The notes below the pieces were generated by a model, which made no database searches, was not told the DNA's origin, and saw nothing but the letters and a program-made list of their open reading frames with translations. This document shows, one piece after another, positions 1 to 5,514 of a stretch of 6,031 bases of DNA. Where the stretch lies: NCBI GenBank assembly GCA_021802365.1, contig JAKAAJ010000061.1, forward strand, positions 1 through 6,031, read 5' to 3'. The translations under genes were made by a program, and so were the position numbers. The stretch is from Thermoplasmata archaeon (GTDB taxonomy: Archaea; Thermoplasmatota; Thermoplasmata; Thermoplasmatales; Thermoplasmataceae). Every line of letters starts with the position of its first letter. Positions within the stretch are counted from its first letter, which is position 1.

Positions 1-1
1 T

Positions 2-433
2 TACGATTCCTTGGGCACATACTATACTAAGAATAGGGAAATAAATGGCTTTTTTCCAGATAATTATATGGTTGTGCAACAAAGCGGCAACATAACACTC
101 AATATCCTTAACTCACCTGTAACATCGAATTATGATAATAGCAACATTGGTGAAGAGGGGATATCAATGGCATACCCGGCTTATCCAAGTGAATTTGTTC
201 CATTAGCTATGACCATGCATAAGGGGTCTTGGTTCTTCTACGACACATCAATTGCCAATATTCAGCGAAACGAAACTTTCTACTTTGTTTCAGGTGTTTC
301 TATTGGCACAAACAGTGGCGCAAATACTTTTAACTGGGGTTTCTCTAAAGTTTTCCTGACAGGCCATGATTTCTACTCGGAGCATTACTTAGTCTATCAA
401 TGGAACCTCACAATGACGGTTAATCTTAAATGA
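2..433 (+). CDS. 3' end of a gene for a putative secreted/cell-surface protein of unknown function
   Basis: The reading frame is open from the first bases of the window to a TGA at 431-433, giving at least 143 residues. No start signal is visible, so the gene is almost certainly cut by the window edge; the TTG at 11 is the only early start-like codon and has no ribosome site in view. I do not recognise the family. The fragment has no cysteine, few charged residues, many Asn, Ser, Thr, Tyr, Phe and Trp, and three N-glycosylation sequons (NIT, NET, NLT). That composition is typical of extracellular proteins of acidophilic archaea and suggests a beta-rich exported domain; this is inference. There is no membrane anchor at the C-terminus, so any signal peptide or anchor would lie upstream of the window. 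A hairpin follows about 20 bases after the stop. Alternatives include a secreted protease tail or an S-layer-like protein; nothing here decides between them. Confidence 0.72.
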   Translation, partial: YDSLGTYYTKNREINGFFPDNYMVVQQSGNITLNILNSPVTSNYDNSNIGEEGISMAYPAYPSEFVPLAMTMHKGSWFFYDTSIANIQRNETFYFVSGVSIGTNSGANTFNWGFSKVFLTGHDFYSEHYLVYQWNLTMTVNLK

Positions 434-453
434 AACAGGGAGTATGAAATTAC

Positions 454-484
454 AGTGGATCACCGGTGGATACCGGTCTCCATT
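454..484 (+). terminator. ACCGGT hairpin downstream of the surface-protein gene (possible 3' end signal or operator)
   Basis: Two copies of ACCGGT (462-467 and 472-477) flank a four-base loop GGAT. A second paired segment lies outside them: 454-459 with 479-484, one pair being G-T, separated by a small 2x1 internal loop. ACCGGT is itself a palindrome, so the two copies are both direct and inverted repeats. The hairpin starts about 20 bases after the TGA of the surface-protein gene, which suits a transcript 3' end. No long T-run follows, so it is not a canonical intrinsic terminator, and a protein-binding palindrome is a real alternative. Confidence 0.35.
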
Positions 485-713
485 CATAACTTTGCTATTA
501 TGGGATATAAGTTTAGAAAGTAATACCCAAAAAGTGTTCAGATAAATATCTATATTGTCTCTTTTAGATCAGACAGGATATGTTTAACAGAGCGCTAATG
601 ATACAAAGCATGGCAATGATAAAAAACGTCTTTTGCTAAAACATGGCAACCCTATGGGATAGCATCTTTAAAATTAATGACCCAGGTTAATGGGAAAATC
701 TTAATAAATTAAA
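485..713. other. A/T-rich intergenic stretch without a supported gene
   Basis: All frames are broken by frequent stops. The longest readable pieces are about 20 codons, for example 588-659, and they lack a start signal. An 8-base direct repeat CATGGCAA occurs at 609-616 and 642-649, and a weak CCCA/TGGG hairpin lies at 681-694. Neither is strong enough to name an element. Read on the minus strand, 691-713 is T-rich (TTTAATTTATT just after the nucleotidyltransferase stop) and may serve as the archaeal-style T-rich terminator of that gene. Confidence 0.45.
695..713 (-). terminator. Possible T-rich terminator after the nucleotidyltransferase gene
   Basis: Directly after the TGA (714-716) the minus strand reads TTTAATTTATT and then, after a few bases, ATTTT. 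Archaeal RNA polymerases can terminate at T-rich stretches without a hairpin. The tract is interrupted by A residues and the surrounding DNA is also A/T-rich, so this is a weak call. Confidence 0.25.
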
Positions 714-1805
714 TCAGCGCTCTTCCTCTATTATCTCAGAGGAGAGCGAAACGTTGTAAACTCGTGAATTGCTCTGCAGGCTTAATTTTGGAGCAATGAC
801 ACTTTCATGAATCTCGCAATTTTGGCCAATGCTAGTCCCCTTCATTATAACTGATTTGACTATTCTAGAATTCTTTCCTATCTTGACATCATCCATAAGT
901 ATTGAATCCATTATAACAACTCCTTCACCTATCTCTACATTGTCGTATATGGCGGAGGAATCTATCTTTGATGAATCGTAGAATTTTACAGCTTTTCCAA
1001 TATAGGTGGGGCCTATTATTTTGGCCCCCTTCGCGGAGGATGATGGGGAAGCCATGATTATCTTTCCGGACATCATCTCTGAGCTGTGGGGGGTCCCATA
1101 TTTTTCGGTCATTAGCTGGTTTGCCTTGATCATGTCGTTTGGCCTTCCAGTGTCAAGCCAGGTACCTGTTGCATTGAACCCATGTATCTGAACACCTTCC
1201 GCCAGCAGCTTTGGAAAAAGCTGTTTTGCAAAATCATATGGCTCAGAAGAAGGTATCATATCCAGTATTTCCGGTTCCATAACATAGAGCCCTGCATTAA
1301 TGAGGTTTGAAAATGTCTCTTCCTTTGTTGGTTTTTCAAGGAATCTCTGTATTATTCCGCCCTTAAGTTCAACTATTCCAAACTGCGAGGGATCATCGAC
1401 CTCAGTAAGGGCAATGGTTATCTTTGCCTTACTTTTTTTGTGGCTGTCTATTATTTCCCTGACATTAAAATCAAGTAGAGTGTCTCCACTTCCCACAACA
1501 AATGTATCATCGATGAATTTCGATATCATCTTTATGCTTCCTGCAGTCCCAGCCGGTTCTTTTTCCACGGAAAAGAGAATGTTCTGGTCGCTGTTCTTGT
1601 AATTCAGGACGCCATTTATCAGAGACTCAAACTTGTAGCCCGCTGTTATTATGGTATCTCTGATTCCTGCTTCATAATATGATCCAAGAATGTAATTGAT
1701 GCAAGGTTTTCCGGCAATTGGAACAAGAGGTTTTGGGATAGAATACGTGATCGGCCTGAGCCTAGTGCCCTTACCACCCGCCATCACTACGGCCTTTAGA
1801 GTCAT
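714..1805 (-). CDS. Sugar-phosphate nucleotidyltransferase with left-handed beta-helix domain (mannose-1-phosphate guanylyltransferase-like)
   Basis: The 363-residue product should join a nucleoside triphosphate to a sugar 1-phosphate, releasing diphosphate, in the cytoplasm. The N-terminal Rossmann-like domain (about 1-235) has the family signature GGKGTRLRP at 10-18, the conserved K25 in KPLVPI, a GTAG loop at 86-89, the metal-binding Asp of GSGD (D108), FLEKP at 155-159, NAGLY at 170-174 and W-L-D-T-G at 216-220. Residues from about 250 to 350 have the spaced Ile/Val-Gly pattern of hexapeptide repeats that form a left-handed beta helix. The GTAG loop resembles GDP-mannose pyrophosphorylases more than dTDP-glucose enzymes, but substrate choice in this superfamily cannot be fixed by eye; UDP- or dTDP-glucose synthesis is possible. 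The ATG at 1805 is the only start between an in-frame upstream stop and the signature motif. GDP-mannose would fit supply of sugar donors for glycoproteins or glycolipids, which is inference. Confidence 0.9.
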   Translation of the reverse strand: MTLKAVVMAGGKGTRLRPITYSIPKPLVPIAGKPCINYILGSYYEAGIRDTIITAGYKFESLINGVLNYKNSDQNILFSVEKEPAGTAGSIKMISKFIDDTFVVGSGDTLLDFNVREIIDSHKKSKAKITIALTEVDDPSQFGIVELKGGIIQRFLEKPTKEETFSNLINAGLYVMEPEILDMIPSSEPYDFAKQLFPKLLAEGVQIHGFNATGTWLDTGRPNDMIKANQLMTEKYGTPHSSEMMSGKIIMASPSSSAKGAKIIGPTYIGKAVKFYDSSKIDSSAIYDNVEIGEGVVIMDSILMDDVKIGKNSRIVKSVIMKGTSIGQNCEIHESVIAPKLSLQSNSRVYNVSLSSEIIEEER

Positions 1806-1830
1806 CAGACATCTATAACTGTATTGTTGT

Positions 1831-1841
1831 TAAATTTTTAT
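1831..1841 (-). promoter_or_regulatory. Putative TATA box for the nucleotidyltransferase gene
   Basis: The minus strand reads ATAAAAATTTA here, centred about 31 bases before the ATG at 1805. With archaeal spacing of roughly 25 bases from TATA centre to start, transcription would begin only a few bases before the ATG, giving a leaderless or nearly leaderless mRNA. No Shine-Dalgarno sequence is present in the remaining space. Confidence 0.45.
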
Positions 1842-1883
1842 GCTTCCAGAGTTGCCCTACCAAAGACAGACAATTTCTAAATT

Positions 1884-1897
1884 CTATAAAAATATAG
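1884..1897. repeat. CTATA-N4-TATAG inverted repeat between divergent genes
   Basis: Perfect 5-base arms CTATA (1884-1888) and TATAG (1893-1897) enclose AAAA. The repeat lies midway in the 131-base divergent intergenic region and is bracketed by two CAGACAA copies (1867-1873 and 1899-1905). It could be an operator or a second TATA element, but A/T-rich DNA gives such palindromes by chance. Confidence 0.25.
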
Positions 1898-1906
1898 TCA
1901 GACAAA

Positions 1907-1914
1907 ATTTTATA
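1907..1914 (+). promoter_or_regulatory. Putative TATA box for the small membrane protein gene
   Basis: An ATTTTATA element, preceded by a purine-rich GACAAA that could act as a BRE, is centred about 26 bases before the GTG at 1937. This spacing places the transcription start on the GTG itself, so the mRNA is probably leaderless. No ribosome-binding sequence lies between. Confidence 0.5.
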
Positions 1915-1936
1915 TTCCTAAACACATCTCTTACCT

Positions 1937-2239
1937 GTGGTACTTTACCCGTCTTTCTTAGCGCCCTATGCTTCTGAAGTTACTATAATTCTAGTATTCA
2001 TAGATGGGTTGCTGTTTGGCCTTGCCATAAAGAAGGCAATTGTTTCAGTTGTGCTTCTTCTTGTTGCTTTCGTAATATCTTACTTTGTTGGCCTCGCATT
2101 CATACCAAGCATTTCTGTATCCTCTATTTTGAAGTATATAGTTGATTATTCCAAGGGAATACAGTTTGGAGGAATAGTGGTTTCATTCACTATTCTGGTT
2201 TTCTTCATTGGTCTTGGAATAGGTATATGGAAAGGATGA
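1937..2239 (+). CDS. Small three-helix membrane protein of unknown function
   Basis: I do not recognise this 100-residue protein. It has three hydrophobic segments long enough to cross a membrane: about 15-31, 34-56 and 75-97. A KK pair at 32-33 sits in the turn between the first two, and a short polar stretch (about 65-74, with K66, D70 and K73) precedes the third. There are no cysteines and no enzyme motif. The start is GTG at 1937, supported by a TATA box at leaderless distance and by the lack of an earlier start; the next usable start would remove the first hydrophobic segment. It diverges from the nucleotidyltransferase and converges on hutU with only five bases between stops. The long hydrophobic pattern, the promoter and the absence of a competing gene make it real; its role is open (possible small transport or holin-like membrane component, speculation only). 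Confidence 0.72.
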   Translation: MVLYPSFLAPYASEVTIILVFIDGLLFGLAIKKAIVSVVLLLVAFVISYFVGLAFIPSISVSSILKYIVDYSKGIQFGGIVVSFTILVFFIGLGIGIWKG

Positions 2240-2244
2240 GTGGA

Positions 2245-3930
2245 TTAAGGTTCAAAGTAAGGAACCTTGAATTTAACACCCTTCCTGATCAGGCTTCTTG
2301 ATGCCTCATAACCAGCATCTGCATGCCTTATTACTCCAATTCCCGGATCGCTGTTCAGAACTGTCTTTATTTTCTCTTTTGCTTCGTCTGTACCGTCCGC
2401 GACAAGAACGAATCCTGAATGTATGGAGTTTCCAATTCCTGTTCCTCCCCCGTGGTGGACAGAAACCCAGGTGGCCCCAGAAGATGCATTGAGCAGAGCA
2501 TTGAGAATCGGCCAATCTGCTATTGCATCACTCCCATCTTTCATGCCCTCTGTCTCTCTATATGGTGATGCGACAGAGCCGGTGTCATGATGATCCCTGC
2601 CTATTGCAACTGGAGCATCAATCTCCTTTTTCCTCACCATTTCGTTTATAAGAAGGCCGATCTTCTCTCTTGTCCCATAATCAGCGTAACATATCCTTGC
2701 CGGAAGACCCTGAAATTTAACCCTTTCTTTAGCCAGTTTTATCCATCGTAAAAGTGGTTCGTTGTAATGGAATTCTCTGATGATGGCATCATCTATTCTG
2801 TATATGTCCTCCGGGTTCCCAGAAAGAGCCACCCATCTGAATGGCCCCGATCCGATGGCAAAAATATCCCTGATATACGCGGGAACGTATCCGGGAATGT
2901 GGAAAGCATCCTTGAACCCACCCTCCATTGCTCTTGTCCTGAGATTATTCCCGTAGTCGAAAACTTTTGACCCCTTATCCTTGAACCAAAGAATGGTCTC
3001 AACCTCTTTGACTATGGATTCATACACACGCTTCAAGTATGTTTTCCTGTCGCTTTTTCTAAGTTCAGCAGCTTCAATTACAGAAAGGCCTTCTGGTATG
3101 TATCCCACCTCAATATCATGAGCAGCTGTCTGGTCAGTTACAACATCAGGGATCTCTGATCTTTTCCTGAGCTCGTTATATACGGACGCTGCATTTCCAA
3201 GTAGGCCTATAGATAATGCCTTTCCCTCTTTGAGAGCCCTGTCTTTCATGGATATGGCCTCATCGAGACTGGATGCTAGGACATCAAGATATTTTGTTCT
3301 AAGGCGCCTCTCAATCTTTTCAGGATCAACTTCAACTATGATTCCCACCCCGTCATTCATTGTTATTGCAAGGGGCTGTGCACCGCCCATTTCTCCCAGG
3401 CCTGATGAGAGAACCCATTTTCCTTTCAGAGAATCCTGTTTAAACTCCTTTCTTGCAAGGGCCGCCATTGTTTCATATGTACCCTGAAGTATGCCCTGTG
3501 TACCTATATAAATCCAGCTTCCTGCGGTCATCTGCCCGAACATTGTAAGACCTTTTCTTTCAAGCTCCCAGAACACATCATCCGTTGCCCATTTCGGGAC
3601 GATCTGGGAATTAACTATAAGCACCCTTGGGGCCCATTTAGAAGTTTTGAATGCACCGACTGGCTTCCCGGACTGAATAAGCAGTGTTTCATCGTTATAA
3701 AGTTCCCGGAGCATGTTCTGGATCTCCCTGAAGGATTCCCAGTTTCTGGCAGCCTTACCTCTACCACCATAAACGATGAGATTTTTAGGATCCATTGCAA
3801 CTTCCGGGTCAAGATTATTTCTGATAAGACGAAGTGCAGCCTCCTGGCCCCACCCTCTGCAGTGAAGTTCTGTTCCTTTTGGTGCCCTGATTACTTCGTT
3901 TATCCCATCTTCATTGATCTCTTCAACCAT
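2245..3930 (-). CDS. hutU: Urocanate hydratase (urocanase)
   Basis: This 561-residue protein is a full-length urocanase (the Pseudomonas enzyme has about 557). It adds water to urocanate to give 4-imidazolone-5-propionate, the second step of histidine degradation, using tightly bound NAD+ as an electrophile, in the cytoplasm. Visible family motifs in order: [11 protein letters not shown] at 54-64, [16 protein letters not shown] at 132-147, [12 protein letters not shown] at 177-188, the nucleotide-binding GLLGNAA at 242-248, TDQTAAHD at 265-272, FQGLPARIC at 406-414 with the essential cysteine as C414, [13 protein letters not shown] at 444-456, and [12 protein letters not shown] at 485-496. 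The residue after the cysteine is Tyr where Trp is usual. The ATG at 3930 has no Shine-Dalgarno but a TATA box about 25 bases upstream. purA lies 34 bases upstream on the same strand; the other histidine-degradation genes are not in the window. Confidence 0.97.
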   Translation of the reverse strand: MVEEINEDGINEVIRAPKGTELHCRGWGQEAALRLIRNNLDPEVAMDPKNLIVYGGRGKAARNWESFREIQNMLRELYNDETLLIQSGKPVGAFKTSKWAPRVLIVNSQIVPKWATDDVFWELERKGLTMFGQMTAGSWIYIGTQGILQGTYETMAALARKEFKQDSLKGKWVLSSGLGEMGGAQPLAITMNDGVGIIVEVDPEKIERRLRTKYLDVLASSLDEAISMKDRALKEGKALSIGLLGNAASVYNELRKRSEIPDVVTDQTAAHDIEVGYIPEGLSVIEAAELRKSDRKTYLKRVYESIVKEVETILWFKDKGSKVFDYGNNLRTRAMEGGFKDAFHIPGYVPAYIRDIFAIGSGPFRWVALSGNPEDIYRIDDAIIREFHYNEPLLRWIKLAKERVKFQGLPARICYADYGTREKIGLLINEMVRKKEIDAPVAIGRDHHDTGSVASPYRETEGMKDGSDAIADWPILNALLNASSGATWVSVHHGGGTGIGNSIHSGFVLVADGTDEAKEKIKTVLNSDPGIGVIRHADAGYEASRSLIRKGVKFKVPYFEP

Positions 3931-3951
3931 GTATACAAAAATGGAACGAGA

Positions 3952-3959
3952 GATATAAC
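3952..3959 (-). promoter_or_regulatory. TATA box for hutU in the purA-hutU gap
   Basis: The minus strand reads GTTATATC, centred about 25 bases before the hutU ATG at 3930. This predicts a transcript starting at the ATG, in keeping with the lack of any ribosome-binding sequence there. The box lies just after the purA stop codon, so hutU can be transcribed independently of purA; read-through from purA remains possible. Confidence 0.5.
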
Positions 3960-3964
3960 AGTTC

Positions 3965-5245
3965 TCAATGCCTCATTCTCTCAATTGTGCTCTTCCTGCT
4001 TTCCCCCATAGAGATCAGCCCTACTGTTACCCCCAGTTCCTTCTCGACGAATTCCACATAGTCCCTGGCACCGGAGGGGAGGTCCTCATAAGCCATTTTG
4101 CCGTCCCCACTTGGTTCTATCTTTCCCCAGGGCTTAAAGGATTTGAACTGAAGGTCAAGGCCCGCAGTTTCTGAGACAGTTCTCGGGATATGCTCCAATG
4201 ATTTTCCATTCTTGAAGTAACCAGTACACACCTTAACTTCATCCATCTGCCCCAGAGTATCAAGCTTTGTCAGAGCGATGGTGTCCACATCGTTCAGCTT
4301 AATAGCATATTTAAGCATCGGAAGATCAAGCCATCCTACTCGGCGCGGTCTTCCTGTGGTCGTTCCGTATTCATGGCCAAGGTCTCTGAGATGATCGGCA
4401 GAAGGGCCGGTGAGTTCTGTTGGAAATGGTCCTGCTCCAACCCTACTGACATATGCCTTAACCACGCCCATTACGTTATTTACCTTTCTGAATGGAAAAC
4501 CAGCACCCAGTGAAAGCGCTCCTGAAAGTGCATTTGATGATGTAACATAGGGGTACATTCCGAAATCAATGTCGAGCATAGTGCCCTGTGCACCCTCAAA
4601 TATTATGTTATGCCCTTTTCTGTATTCTTCATAGATTAAGTCCTCTGAGTACTGGAGAAATTTACCAAGCTTATTTCCAGCATCAAAGAGCTCATCCACT
4701 ACTTTCTCCCTTGCATTAACATCAGAATATGCTGTGTCTTCCAGAAGTTTTTCCTTCATTCTATATATGGTCTCAATTTTGTCTCTGATAATGTCTCTGT
4801 CCAGCAGGTCCATCATCCTTATTCCTGTCCTGGCATATTTGTCTTCATAAGTTGGACCAATTCCCTGGGCAGTTGTTCCTATGCTCAATCTTCCTCTGAG
4901 TTGTTCCTCTCTTGAGTCCAGAGTTTTGTGAATCGGTGTAACCACATGTGCCATTTTGCTGATTACAACTCTTGTCCTCGTCGTGAGATTTTCCACACCC
5001 TTCATTTCCTCAATAAGAGCAACAGGATCGATCACCATGCCGTTCCCCAGAACAACTGTTGAAGCGCGAAGCGAGCCGGAAGGCAGGAGATGAAATTTGT
5101 AAGTCTTTCCCTCATCTACAACAGTATGCCCTGCATTTCCGCCGCCGTTGAATCTGACAACAACATCAAACCTGTCACTGAGGAAATCAGTAATCTTGCC
5201 TTTTCCCTCATCCCCGAATTGAAGGCCAAGGACCACACAGATCAA
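3965..5245 (-). CDS. purA: Adenylosuccinate synthetase, full-length form
   Basis: The enzyme joins IMP and aspartate using GTP to form adenylosuccinate, the first committed step from IMP to AMP. Motifs, numbered from the TTG at 5245 (426 residues): GDEGKGK at 11-17 with the catalytic Asp D12, NGGGNAGHT at 33-41 with H40, then [56 protein letters not shown], the guanine-binding LTKLD, and a C-terminal [11 protein letters not shown] chose TTG 5245 because GGAGGG stands 8 bases upstream and the protein then starts five residues or so before the first beta strand of the P-loop-like motif, as in relatives. A TTG seven codons earlier (5266) would put the ribosome site inside the gene. About 426 residues matches bacterial PurA, whereas many thermophilic archaea have a shorter form near 340. 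It diverges from icd and precedes hutU. Confidence 0.96.
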   Translation of the reverse strand: MICVVLGLQFGDEGKGKITDFLSDRFDVVVRFNGGGNAGHTVVDEGKTYKFHLLPSGSLRASTVVLGNGMVIDPVALIEEMKGVENLTTRTRVVISKMAHVVTPIHKTLDSREEQLRGRLSIGTTAQGIGPTYEDKYARTGIRMMDLLDRDIIRDKIETIYRMKEKLLEDTAYSDVNAREKVVDELFDAGNKLGKFLQYSEDLIYEEYRKGHNIIFEGAQGTMLDIDFGMYPYVTSSNALSGALSLGAGFPFRKVNNVMGVVKAYVSRVGAGPFPTELTGPSADHLRDLGHEYGTTTGRPRRVGWLDLPMLKYAIKLNDVDTIALTKLDTLGQMDEVKVCTGYFKNGKSLEHIPRTVSETAGLDLQFKSFKPWGKIEPSGDGKMAYEDLPSGARDYVEFVEKELGVTVGLISMGESRKSTIERMRH

Positions 5246-5253
5246 TGGGTTCG

Positions 5254-5259
5254 CCCTCC
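5254..5259 (-). promoter_or_regulatory. Shine-Dalgarno sequence of purA (decides the TTG start)
   Basis: The minus strand reads GGAGGG, 8 bases before the TTG at 5245. GGAGG complements the archaeal 16S rRNA 3' end. It is the only clear ribosome site among the gene starts in this window; the others look leaderless. Confidence 0.55.
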
Positions 5260-5283
5260 AGCACAATTATACCAGTTCCAGAG

Positions 5284-5293
5284 AAAAATATTT
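5284..5293 (-). promoter_or_regulatory. Putative TATA box for purA
   Basis: The minus strand reads AAATATTTTT. With usual archaeal spacing transcription would start near 5262, leaving a leader of roughly 17 bases that contains the GGAGGG site. A second candidate, GTATAATT at 5265-5272, would instead place the start almost on the TTG at 5245 and make the mRNA leaderless. The sequence does not settle which is used. Confidence 0.35.
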
Positions 5294-5482
5294 CCAGTGA
5301 CCAAAGATAAAGGAGTCACTTGTCAGGCATAGGATCAAGTCATATATGTCTTTCCACAGTTCAATATACTCCTGGAATTTATTTTTAGCCTCGATATTAT
5401 AAGATAGTTTTCTAGCTCACTAAATATCTAAATTTTAGCTGCAGGATATATTTACTCTTTACTACAGTAATTTAATTCCGGG

Positions 5483-5497
5483 AAATAACTAATAAAC
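5483..5497 (+). promoter_or_regulatory. Putative TATA region for icd
   Basis: AAATAACTAATAAAC is centred about 25 bases before the ATG at 5515, the spacing expected for a leaderless archaeal mRNA. The element is a poor match to a strong TATA box, and a start at the second ATG (5524) would need a leader of about nine bases. No Shine-Dalgarno sequence is seen before either ATG. Confidence 0.35.
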
Positions 5498-5514
5498 AGT
5501 TACTGATTTAAGTA

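Larger units (their letters stand above)
5246..5514. other. Divergent intergenic region between purA and icd
   Basis: Promoters for both genes must lie in this 269-base region. Apart from the TATA-like candidates listed separately, I see A/T-rich DNA without an open frame that has a start signal, and no tRNA- or snoRNA-like structure. An inverted repeat CAGTAA/TTACTG (5465-5470 and 5500-5505) straddles the presumed icd TATA element. Confidence 0.6.

Noticed and set aside
434..713. Possible small RNA, tRNA or insertion-element remnant in the gene-free stretch
   Set aside because: No cloverleaf, conserved RNA box, terminal inverted repeat or transposase-like frame is visible; only one small hairpin and short repeats.
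1006..1602. Plus-strand frames of 61 and 100 codons opposite the nucleotidyltransferase
   Set aside because: They mirror conserved coding sequence on the minus strand and lack start signals. The hydrophobic look of the 100-codon one follows from the complementary codons.
2298..3812. Several 60-85 codon frames on both strands within hutU
   Set aside because: hutU is intact over its full length with conserved motifs throughout, so these out-of-frame readings are shadows.
3968..4174. 68-codon plus-strand frame opposite the C-terminus of purA
   Set aside because: It overlaps the conserved PurA C-terminal region and has no independent evidence.
5090..5332. 80-codon plus-strand frame overlapping the start of purA
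   Set aside because: Most of it lies opposite the conserved N-terminus of PurA, and its product looks like no protein; there is no promoter or ribosome site.
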